A program made the translations under genes and the position numbers. From Nostoc sp. MS1 (GTDB lineage Bacteria > Cyanobacteriota > Cyanobacteriia > Cyanobacteriales > Nostocaceae): a stretch of DNA of 64,000 bases. Every line of letters begins with the position of its first letter. Within the stretch, counting starts at the first letter, position 1. The notes beneath the pieces were generated by a model. The model saw nothing but the letters and a program-made list of their open reading frames with translations. It made no database searches and was not told where the DNA came from. Where the stretch lies: the NCBI RefSeq assembly GCF_019976755.1, contig NZ_AP023441.1:1302001-1366000 (forward strand), written 5' to 3'. Shown in pieces: positions 36,348-44,586 of the stretch.

Positions 36348-38051
36348 CTATTGCTCAAGTAGTTTAATCAAATTCAACATTTTTTCAGACAACTGTGTAT
36401 TTCCTTGTTGTCGGAAGAGTTCAGCAGCTTTTCGCAAATCAGTGATCGCCTCTTGCTTATTTCCCAATTCGGCGCGGACAATACCGCGAGTGCCATAGGC
36501 TAGGGCAAAGTTGGGATTAATCCTGATGGCTGCCGTATAATCAGCCACAGCCCCTTGCTTGTCTCCCAACGCAGCGCGGACTACACCCCGATTGCTGTAT
36601 GCTAGAGCTAAGTTAGGATTAATTTTGATAGCTGAGGTGTAATCAGCGATCGCTCCTTGCTGATCTCCTAAATTTACGCGGACTAAACCCCTGTTGAAGT
36701 AGGCATCGGCATAGTTGGGATTAATTTTGATGGCTGAGTTGTAATCAGCGATCGCACCTTGCTTATCTCCCAATTTAAGGCGGACTGCACCCCGGTTATT
36801 GTAGGCTTTGTCATAGTTGGGGTTAATTTTGATGGCAGTATTGTAATCAGCGATCGCCCCTTGCCTATCCTCCAAATCATCGCGGGTATTACCTCGGTTG
36901 AAGTAGGGATCGGCATAGTTGGGATCAATCTTAATCGCAGAGTTGTAATCAGCGATCGCCCCTTGCTTATCCCCTAAAGCCGCACGAGCTAAACCCCGGT
37001 TGTTGTAAGCAAAACCATAGTTGGGATCAATTTTGATAGCTGAGGTGTAATCAGCGATCGCCCCTTGCCTATCCCCCAAATCTGCGCGGACTATACCCCG
37101 ATTGTTGTAAGCTATGGCATTGTTGGGATCAATTTTGATAGCAGAGTTGTAATCAGCGATCGCCCCTTGCTGATCTCCCAATTGGGCGCGGACTAAACCC
37201 CGGTTGTTATAGGTATTGGCTGAGTTGGGATTAATTTTGAGCGCAGAGTTGTAATCAGCTAATGCTCCTTGATAATCTTTCTTATCATACTTATTCAAAG
37301 CTTGAATAAAGAAATCATCAGCCTTGGGTGCTGTCGTTAATTGAGTCTTAGGCGCATTAACTCCCGTATCTACTCCAACTTTTGCTGACAGTCGCAAAAA
37401 TGTATTGATCGGAATACCTAAATTAAACCCTGTTTTGCTTTGTTTGGTATCTAAATCTGCCCTACCGTGAACGCCAATGAGTTCGCCCTTTTCGTTCAAT
37501 ACTGCACCACCACTCATCCCTTCTGAGGTATTGTTACTGTAGACCAAAGCATAACCATCACGTAATGGTTTTGAGGCATTAGCCGTAATTGTCCCATTAC
37601 TAAAAGTGTAGATTGACTGATTAATTGCAAATGTTGGCGCAGGATAACCAGCGACATAAGCCGTTGTGCCTTCACTACTGCTATCAGAGTTGCCGATTTT
37701 GGCTACATTGTAATTTTGATTGCTGCTAAACTCGACTACAGCTAAATCTACTCCTGGTAATTGTTTGACACTGCTGTAATTGACGGCATAAGTTTTACCA
37801 TCAGCAGTCACAATTTCATAATTGTCTTTGACTTCTACGACATGAGCCGCAGTAAGAACTGTATAAGTATTGCCGTCTTTTTTAATAATTACCCCAGAAC
37901 CATATTTGGGCTTTTTGCTTTGAATTAATACTGTAATTTGTTTAGCAATGTTATTAACTTCGCTTGCCAATAACGCCACAGCTACTTGTGTTTGTACAAT
38001 AACAATTGTGGCTCCAATGATTGCTGGTGTAATTTGATTATAAAAGTTCAT
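36348..38051 (-). CDS. Exported trypsin-like serine protease with TPR repeats (array gene 1)
   Basis: A 567-residue protein. A signal peptide (about 1-29) precedes an S1-type protease domain with catalytic triad His70 (T-A-A-H), Asp102 (G-V-D-L-A) and Ser180 (G-M-S-G-G), all present. A linker near 235-250 leads to about nine 34-residue TPR units (G-A-I-A-D-Y-x-x-A-I-K-I-N-P-N type) up to the C-terminus. It is probably periplasmic or cell-surface, with the TPRs choosing targets (inference). Its protease-coding DNA at 37417-37916 is identical to that of array gene 4. Confidence 0.9.
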   Translation of the reverse strand: MNFYNQITPAIIGATIVIVQTQVAVALLASEVNNIAKQITVLIQSKKPKYGSGVIIKKDGNTYTVLTAAHVVEVKDNYEIVTADGKTYAVNYSSVKQLPGVDLAVVEFSSNQNYNVAKIGNSDSSSEGTTAYVAGYPAPTFAINQSIYTFSNGTITANASKPLRDGYALVYSNNTSEGMSGGAVLNEKGELIGVHGRADLDTKQSKTGFNLGIPINTFLRLSAKVGVDTGVNAPKTQLTTAPKADDFFIQALNKYDKKDYQGALADYNSALKINPNSANTYNNRGLVRAQLGDQQGAIADYNSAIKIDPNNAIAYNNRGIVRADLGDRQGAIADYTSAIKIDPNYGFAYNNRGLARAALGDKQGAIADYNSAIKIDPNYADPYFNRGNTRDDLEDRQGAIADYNTAIKINPNYDKAYNNRGAVRLKLGDKQGAIADYNSAIKINPNYADAYFNRGLVRVNLGDQQGAIADYTSAIKINPNLALAYSNRGVVRAALGDKQGAVADYTAAIRINPNFALAYGTRGIVRAELGNKQEAITDLRKAAELFRQQGNTQLSEKMLNLIKLLEQ

Positions 38052-38236
38052 AATAAATCTGTTATAAATTTAAAATTTATGTTGGGCGATCGCCTAATTT
38101 CAAATATCTCATTATTTATCTTTATTTAAAATAGAAATTACATTTATTTTCAATCAAAAACTAATTTAATATTATAATTAATTATCGCTAATTTAAGCAT
38201 AAGATTCATGTAAAACTTAACCAACACTGTTAAAAT

Positions 38237-38497
38237 ATGACGACAATCACTCCGACATTATCACTAGAATTAGAGCAAAAATTGCGAGAAAGCATTGCAC
38301 ACCACGACACTGAGAATGTTCGACAGCTATTAGCTGATGCCTTTGCACCAACAGTCGAAGTATTACTAGCAGAAAAAACAGACGTTGCAATTCATAATGA
38401 TGAATTTGAGGTAATTGCTGACCAATTGGCTGATGATTTTGCAGCTTGTGTTGGGTCAGATGTATTTCCATTATTCAGATTATGCCGTCAGTCGTGA
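38237..38497 (+). pseudogene. Frameshifted VapB-like antitoxin
   Basis: An 86-codon frame encodes a soluble acidic protein (D-N-E... L-A-D-D-F-A-A-C-V-G) whose last residues lose sense. In the next frame the DNA reads S-D-Y-A-V-S-R-E-G-I-Y-E-E-H-P then stop (to about 38523), the tail I recall for cyanobacterial antitoxins paired with PIN toxins. A single frameshift near 38460 explains this. The toxin remnant follows directly. Confidence 0.55.
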
Positions 38498-38524
38498 AGG
38501 TATTTATGAGGAGCATCCTTAAAA

Positions 38525-38569
38525 GTGGACTATCTTCTGGATACTAATATGCGATCGCCAACTAACTAA
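38525..38569 (+). pseudogene. VapC (PIN-domain) toxin remnant
   Basis: GTG-started, 14 codons: V-D-Y-L-L-D-T-N followed by a HIP1 site and a stop. Y-L-L-D-T-N is the usual first beta-strand of PIN toxins, with the catalytic Asp. Everything beyond the first strand is lost. Confidence 0.55.
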
Positions 38570-38587
38570 AGAAGAATAGATAATACA

Positions 38588-39883
38588 CTACTGTTGCTGC
38601 AATCTAATGAACTCCAGCATTTTTTCATACCATTGTGTATTCCCTTGTTGTCGAAAAAGATCAGCCGCTTTCTGTAAATCCGCAATTCCACCTTGCTTGT
38701 CTCCCAATTCGCCACGAGCTATACCCCGACTGCTATAATTTATGGCTAAGTTGGGATCAATTTTGATGGCAGAGCTAAAATCAGCAATCGCTCTTTGATA
38801 GTCTTTTAATTTGAGGTGGATTGAACCCCGCAAACCGTAGACAGTGACATTCTCAGGATTAATTTTGATAGCAGTGCTGTAATCAGCTATTGCTCCTTGA
38901 TAGTCTCCCAAACGTGAGCGGGCTATACCCCGTCCGATGTATGGTTGTGTATATTTGGGATTGAGGCGAATTGCTTGAGTAAAATCAGCGATCGCCCCTT
39001 GATAGTCTTTTAAACGTGAGCGGGCTATACCCTGCCCGATGTATGCTTGTGTATATTTAGGATTGAGGCGAATTGCCTGAGTAAAATTAGCGATCGCCTC
39101 TTGATAGTCTTCCTTGTTATACTTATCCACGGCCTGGAGCAAAAAATCAGCAGCTTTGGGTGCTGTTGCTACAGGTGTGTTGGGCGCAGAAACTCCCGTA
39201 TCTACTCCAACTTGTGCAGACATTCGTAAAAATGTATTGACGGGAATGCCTAAATTAAATCCTGTTTTAATTTCTTTAGCATCTTTATCTGCTCTACCAT
39301 GTATGGCAATGAGTTCACCTTGGTCATTCAATACTGCACCACCACTCATCCCTTCTGAGGTATTGTTGCTGTAGACCAAAGCATAACCGTCGCGTAATGG
39401 TTTTGAGGCATTAGCTGTAATTGTCCCATTGCTAAAAGTGTAGATTGATTGATTAATCGCAAATGTTGGTGCAGGAAAACCAGCCACATATGCAGTTGTG
39501 CCTTCGCTGCTACTATCAGAGTTACCAATTTTGGCTACATTGTAATTTTGATTACTGCTGAACTGTACTACAGCTAAGTCTACTCCTGGTAATTGTTTAA
39601 CACTGCTGTAATCAAGTGGGTAACGTTTACCCTCAGCAGTTACAATTTCATAATTATCTTTGACTTCGACGACATGAGCCGCAGTGAGAACAGTGTAAGT
39701 ATTACCCTCTTTCTTGATAATTACCCCAGAACCATATCTAGGTTTTTTGCTTTGAATCAGCACTGTAATTTGTTTGGCAATGTTATTGACTTCGCCTGCC
39801 GATAGTGCCATTACCGCTTGTGGTTGTACCAGGGCAATGGTGACTCCAATGATTGCTGGCGTTATTTGATAATAAAAGTTCAT
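38588..39883 (-). CDS. Exported trypsin-like serine protease with TPR repeats (array gene 2)
   Basis: A 431-residue member of the array, the shortest with TPRs. Signal peptide, then the same triad (T-A-A-H, G-V-D-L-A, G-M-S-G-G) and about five TPR units, the first two of a different type (T-Q-A-I-R-L-N-P-K-Y-T-Q). Its protease DNA has diverged at many synonymous sites from genes 1, 4 and 5, so it escaped the recent homogenisation. Flanked by the decayed toxin pair and the xisHI pair. Confidence 0.9.
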   Translation of the reverse strand: MNFYYQITPAIIGVTIALVQPQAVMALSAGEVNNIAKQITVLIQSKKPRYGSGVIIKKEGNTYTVLTAAHVVEVKDNYEIVTAEGKRYPLDYSSVKQLPGVDLAVVQFSSNQNYNVAKIGNSDSSSEGTTAYVAGFPAPTFAINQSIYTFSNGTITANASKPLRDGYALVYSNNTSEGMSGGAVLNDQGELIAIHGRADKDAKEIKTGFNLGIPVNTFLRMSAQVGVDTGVSAPNTPVATAPKAADFLLQAVDKYNKEDYQEAIANFTQAIRLNPKYTQAYIGQGIARSRLKDYQGAIADFTQAIRLNPKYTQPYIGRGIARSRLGDYQGAIADYSTAIKINPENVTVYGLRGSIHLKLKDYQRAIADFSSAIKIDPNLAINYSSRGIARGELGDKQGGIADLQKAADLFRQQGNTQWYEKMLEFIRLQQQ

Positions 39884-39940
39884 GATAAATATCTTATAAA
39901 CTTTAATTTATTTTACGCATTGCTTATTACTGCAAACCTG

Positions 39941-40279
39941 TCACGAAACCGCAAAATCTGTATGTTTTCTTTGTTCAAGGGTTCTAAAAGCCAAAACAAT
40001 CTGCTCGTGAGGAATCCCCGCCGCAACTAAATCTACCGCAACACCTTCTTCTGTGCCATCGTGCTGAATCCAAAGTTTATGATCAATAATATCGATGTGT
40101 AGCAAAGTGCCGTAGATCCGATAACCATTTTGCCACCCAGCTTCTACTAATAGATAGCGATCGCGCTCTCTATCAAACACCAATTCTACTTCCACTTCCT
40201 CGTCGCTACCCAGAAAATCAGCATACTCTTGCAGCACTTTTTCAATAATGGTTCTATACTCACCCTTCAGTGAATCCAT
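39941..40279 (-). CDS. xisI: XisI-like fdxN element excision controlling factor
   Basis: A 112-residue protein with the XisI hallmarks: Y-R-T-I-I-E-K-V-L near 8, the L-V-E-A-G-W motif near 44, H-I-D-I-I-D-H-K-L-W-I-Q-H-D-G-T-E near 62 and I-V-L-A-F near 95. XisI and XisH were first linked to excision of the fdxN element in Anabaena, but many copies occur far from any element and their present role is unclear. It overlaps xisH by 13 bp, so translation is coupled. Confidence 0.9.
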   Translation of the reverse strand: MDSLKGEYRTIIEKVLQEYADFLGSDEEVEVELVFDRERDRYLLVEAGWQNGYRIYGTLLHIDIIDHKLWIQHDGTEEGVAVDLVAAGIPHEQIVLAFRTLEQRKHTDFAVS

Positions 40280-40686
40280 TGGATAATTTCCTCCTTGAAT
40301 ATATCGAAGGTAACTAAACGAATAATGCCATCTTCAATCAAGGTTTGACCTGCTTCTTCTTCAAAAACTCTCTTACGGGTATCTTCACTAACTGCGAGAT
40401 AGAGGATATATTCGGGATAGTAGCGTTTCAGCAAACAAGTATATAAAACAAATTGACCAACAGCTTCTTCCAAATCTTTCATATCTGAAGGACGGGTAAA
40501 ACTTTTTATTTCTACTGCTATTTTTTCAAATCCCCGTTCTGCTGCTAGTAATCGCTTTGCACCTAAATCAACAAAGAGATTTTTTCCACGAGCTAGACGA
40601 ATCCGCAATGGATCATGGGTGATTGTCCAGCCATCTTTAATCAAAGCATTTTTGACCGTATCGTGATAGATATCTTTAGCAGGCAT
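40267..40686 (-). CDS. xisH: XisH-like protein (endonuclease-like fold)
   Basis: A 139-residue protein from the ATG at 40686 (M-P-A-K-D-I-Y-H). A GTG seven codons upstream would add a non-conserved leader. The D-L-G-A-K-R-L-L-A-A-E-R stretch near 43 and the V-E-I-K-S-F motif near 61 match the E-x-K of a PD-(D/E)XK nuclease-like core found in XisH. Catalysis has not been shown that I know of. It pairs with xisI. It lies within the protease array, with no recombinase gene nearby. Confidence 0.9.
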   Translation of the reverse strand: MPAKDIYHDTVKNALIKDGWTITHDPLRIRLARGKNLFVDLGAKRLLAAERGFEKIAVEIKSFTRPSDMKDLEEAVGQFVLYTCLLKRYYPEYILYLAVSEDTRKRVFEEEAGQTLIEDGIIRLVTFDIFKEEIIQWIH

Positions 40687-40804
40687 AGTAGTTTTATTGT
40701 AATGCACCTACGTGATCGCCAAGTTTCTACTCAAAGCGATCGCTCTTTGACTCAGTGAATGCGATCACCTACGCTAAGCTACCGCTAACGCCCACCATCA
40801 GCTA

Positions 40805-42406
40805 TCAATGCTGATATTTTCTGATCAACTCCAGCGTTTTTTGGTAAGGTTGTGTATTTCCTTGTTGTTGAAACAGTTCAGCAGCTTTCTGCCAATCTGT
40901 AATTGCCCCTTGCTTATCTCCCAAATCATAGTGGGCTAAACCCCGACCAAAGTAGGCTTCAGCTAAGTTAGGATTAATTTTGAGAGCTTGGGTGTAATCA
41001 GAGATCGCCTCTTGAAAGTCTCCTAATTCATAGCGGGCTGAACCTCGGTTTATGTAGACATCGGCGTAGTGAGGATTAATTTTGAGAGCTTGGGTGTAAT
41101 CAGCGATCGCCTCTTGAAAGTCTCCTAATTCATAGTGGGTTATACCCCGGTTGTAGTAGGCTAAGTCAAAGTTAGGATTAATTTTGAGAGCTTGGGTGTA
41201 GTCAGCGATTGCCCCTTTATAGTCTCCCAATTCATGGCGGTCAAAACCCCGGTTGTTGTAGGCTTGGGCATAGTTGGAATTAATTTTAAGGGCTAAGTTG
41301 TAATCAGCTATAGCCCCTTGCAAGTCTTCCAATTTATCACGGAGTACACCTCGGTTGTAGTAGGTATCGGCATAGTTGGGATTAATTTTGAGAGCTTGGG
41401 TGTGATCAGTGATCGCTCCTTGTTTGTCTCCTAATTCAGCGCGGGCTAAACCCCGGTTGATGTAGGCTAAGTCAAAGTTAGGATTAATTTTGAGAGCTTG
41501 GGTGTAGTCAGCGATTGCCCCTTTATAGTCTCCCAATTTATAGCGGACTACACCCCGGTTGTTGTATGCATCGGCATAGTTGCGATTGAGGCTAATTGCT
41601 TTGGTATAGTCAGCGATCGCTCCTTTGTTGTCTCCCTTTGTATACTTCTCCCCACCCTGAATGTAAAAGTCATCAGCTTTAGGTGCTGTAGCTACTGGCG
41701 TATTCGGCGCAGCCACTCCTGTATTTACCTCAACTTTTGCTGACAGTCGCAAAAATGTATTGATGGGAATGCCTAAATTAAAACCTGTTTTGGTTTGTTT
41801 GGTATCTAAATCTTCTCTCCCATGAATCCCGATGAGTTCACCCTTGTCATTCAAGACTGCACCACCACTCATCCCTGGTTGAGTATTATCGCTATAAACT
41901 AACGCATAACCATCACGCAAGGGTTTCGACGTATTGGCAGTAATCTTGCCATCAATGCAAGTGTAGATTGATTGATTAATAGCATAAGTCGGTGCGGGAA
42001 ACCCAGCTACATAAGCAGTTTCGCCTATTTCGCTTTTATCTGAGTTACCGATTTTGGCAACATTGTAATTGCGACTGCTGCTAAACTGCACTACCGCTAA
42101 ATCTACTCCTGGCAGTAGTTTTACAGTACTGTAATTGACTGCATAACGCTGACCATCAGAGGTGATTATTTCATAATTATCTTTAACTTCTACCACATGA
42201 GCCGCAGTGAGAACAGTGTAAGTATTGCCATCTTTTTTGAGAATTACTCCAGAACCGTACTTTGGCTTTTTACTTTGGATTAATACTGTAATTTGTTCAG
42301 CAATTTTACTCACTTCCGGTTGCGATAGTGCCATTACCGCTTTTGGTTGCACTAGGGCGATCGCAACTGTGATGATTGCTGGGGTGATTTGATAAGCAAA
42401 TTTCAT
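40805..42406 (-). CDS. Exported trypsin-like serine protease with TPR repeats (array gene 3)
   Basis: A 533-residue protein with signal peptide, intact triad (T-A-A-H, G-V-D-L-A, G-M-S-G-G) and about eight TPR units mostly of the T-Q-A-L-K-I-N-P-N type. The protease domain differs from its neighbours at several positions (for example I-Y-T-C-I-D-G). Its first 17 codons and about 160 bp of upstream DNA match gene 4 almost base for base, while the protease domain does not, so it is a mosaic. Confidence 0.9.
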   Translation of the reverse strand: MKFAYQITPAIITVAIALVQPKAVMALSQPEVSKIAEQITVLIQSKKPKYGSGVILKKDGNTYTVLTAAHVVEVKDNYEIITSDGQRYAVNYSTVKLLPGVDLAVVQFSSSRNYNVAKIGNSDKSEIGETAYVAGFPAPTYAINQSIYTCIDGKITANTSKPLRDGYALVYSDNTQPGMSGGAVLNDKGELIGIHGREDLDTKQTKTGFNLGIPINTFLRLSAKVEVNTGVAAPNTPVATAPKADDFYIQGGEKYTKGDNKGAIADYTKAISLNRNYADAYNNRGVVRYKLGDYKGAIADYTQALKINPNFDLAYINRGLARAELGDKQGAITDHTQALKINPNYADTYYNRGVLRDKLEDLQGAIADYNLALKINSNYAQAYNNRGFDRHELGDYKGAIADYTQALKINPNFDLAYYNRGITHYELGDFQEAIADYTQALKINPHYADVYINRGSARYELGDFQEAISDYTQALKINPNLAEAYFGRGLAHYDLGDKQGAITDWQKAAELFQQQGNTQPYQKTLELIRKYQH

Positions 42407-42569
42407 GATTTAATCTTGACTCAGGTTTAAAAGTGAGTTAAGCGATCGCCTACTCTTAATCGCCTTATTAATTTATATTTATTGACTATAAAAATTGACC
42501 TTACTTTTTCATCAGTCAAGGCGATATGTATGGTTAGCTAGAATTACTCTAAGCATAATCTTATTATCT

Positions 42570-44429
42570 TTACTGAGTCTGTCCCAGAAAACTTTTAATT
42601 TCAGGTGTTGCTAATAACTTTTTGGCATCAGCAATCAGGTGATCGCTCCAGTAATTTTTCTTGAGAAAAGCTAAATCTGCATATTGTTTATCGATAGTGA
42701 GTGCCTGTTGTGCCTTAGTAATTGCTTGTTCCTTTTCACCTTTGTTATATAGCACAACGGCTAATGCCATTAAAGGTTCTGCCAATTTTTGATCAAGTGA
42801 AATTGCAGTTTCCCAATTCTTAATTGCTCTTTCTATATTGCCCTCGTAATGGTAAACAAAGCCCAAATTATCATAGGTTATGGCATAATTGGGATTAATT
42901 TTGAGAGCTAAGTTGTAATCAGCGATTGCTCCCTGTTTGTCTCCCAAAGTATAGCGGGCTAAACCCCGGTTGTTGTATGCTTCGGTATAGTTGGGATTAA
43001 TTTTGAGAGCTAAGTTGTAATCAGCGATTGCTCCCTGTTTGTCTCCCAACTCCAAGCGGACTACACCCCGATTGTTGTATGCTTCGACTAAGTTGGGATT
43101 AATTTTGAGAGCTAAGTTGTAATCAGCGATTGCTCCCTGTTTGTCTCCCAAAGTATAGTGGGCTAAACCCCGGTTGTTGTAGGCATCGGCATAGTTGGGA
43201 TTAATTTTGAGGGCTGAGTTGTAATCAGCAATTGCCCCTTGTTTATCTCCCAAATCCGAGCGGACTAAACCCCGGTTGTTGTAGGCATCGGCATAGTTGG
43301 GATTAATTTTGAGGGCTGAGTTGTAATCAGCAATTGCTCCTTGTTTGTCTCCCAAATCCGAGCGGGCTACACCCCGATTGTTGTATGCTTCGGTATAATT
43401 GGAATTAATTTTGAGGGCTAAGTTGTAATCAGCAATTGCTGCTTGTTTATCTCCCAAATCCGAGCGGGCTAAACCCCGATTGTTGTATGCTTCGGCTAAG
43501 TTGGAATCAATTTTGAGGGCTGAGTTGTAATCAGCAATTGCCCCTTGTTTATCTCCCAAATCCGAGCGGGCTACACCCCGATTGTTGTATGCTGCGGCTA
43601 AGTTGGGATTAATTTTGAGAGTAGAGGTGTAATCAGCGATTGCTCCTTGTTTGTCTCCCTTGTTATACTTATCCACAGCCTGAAGAAAGAAATCATCGGC
43701 TTTGGGTGCTGTTGCTACAGGTGTGTTCGGAGCAGAAATTCCTGTATCTACTCCAACTTGTGCTGACATTCGCAAAAATGTATTGATGGGAATGCCTAAA
43801 TTAAACCCTGTTTTGCTTTGTTTGGTATCTAAATCTGCCCTACCGTGAACGCCAATGAGTTCGCCCTTTTCGTTCAATACTGCACCACCACTCATCCCTT
43901 CTGAGGTATTGTTACTGTAGACCAAAGCATAACCATCACGTAATGGTTTTGAGGCATTAGCCGTAATTGTCCCATTACTAAAAGTGTAGATTGACTGATT
44001 AATTGCAAATGTTGGCGCAGGATAACCAGCGACATAAGCCGTTGTGCCTTCACTACTGCTATCAGAGTTGCCGATTTTGGCTACATTGTAATTTTGATTG
44101 CTGCTAAACTCGACTACAGCTAAATCTACTCCTGGTAATTGTTTGACACTGCTGTAATTGACGGCATAAGTTTTACCATCAGCAGTCACAATTTCATAAT
44201 TGTCTTTGACTTCTACGACATGAGCCGCAGTAAGAACTGTATAAGTATTGCCGTCTTTTTTAATAATTACCCCAGAACCATATTTGGGCTTTTTACTTTG
44301 AATCAGCACTGTGATTTGTTTGGCAATATTATTGACTTCGCCTGCCGATAGTGCCATTACTGCTTGTGGTTGCACTATAGCGATCGCAACTGTGATGATT
44401 GCTGGGGTGATTTGATAAGCAAATTTCAT
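42570..44429 (-). CDS. Exported trypsin-like serine protease with TPR repeats (array gene 4)
   Basis: A 619-residue protein. Signal peptide, triad intact, about eight regular TPR units (G-A-I-A-D-Y-N-x-A-L-K-I-N-P-N) and two degenerate final units in a tail shared only with gene 5 (A-I-S-L-D-Q-K-L-A-E, then I-D-K-Q-Y-A-D). The protease-coding stretch 43795-44294 equals that of gene 1, and its overlap continues with gene 5. The upstream region is a near copy of the one before gene 3. Confidence 0.92.
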   Translation of the reverse strand: MKFAYQITPAIITVAIAIVQPQAVMALSAGEVNNIAKQITVLIQSKKPKYGSGVIIKKDGNTYTVLTAAHVVEVKDNYEIVTADGKTYAVNYSSVKQLPGVDLAVVEFSSNQNYNVAKIGNSDSSSEGTTAYVAGYPAPTFAINQSIYTFSNGTITANASKPLRDGYALVYSNNTSEGMSGGAVLNEKGELIGVHGRADLDTKQSKTGFNLGIPINTFLRMSAQVGVDTGISAPNTPVATAPKADDFFLQAVDKYNKGDKQGAIADYTSTLKINPNLAAAYNNRGVARSDLGDKQGAIADYNSALKIDSNLAEAYNNRGLARSDLGDKQAAIADYNLALKINSNYTEAYNNRGVARSDLGDKQGAIADYNSALKINPNYADAYNNRGLVRSDLGDKQGAIADYNSALKINPNYADAYNNRGLAHYTLGDKQGAIADYNLALKINPNLVEAYNNRGVVRLELGDKQGAIADYNLALKINPNYTEAYNNRGLARYTLGDKQGAIADYNLALKINPNYAITYDNLGFVYHYEGNIERAIKNWETAISLDQKLAEPLMALAVVLYNKGEKEQAITKAQQALTIDKQYADLAFLKKNYWSDHLIADAKKLLATPEIKSFLGQTQ

Positions 44430-44586
44430 GATTTAATCTTGACTCAGGTTTAAAAGTGAGTTAAGCGATCGCCTACTCTTAATCGCCTTATTAATTTATA
44501 TTTATTGACTATAAAAATTGACCTTACTTTTTCATCAGTCAAGGCAATATATATGGTTAGCTAGAATTACTCTAAGCATAATCTTA

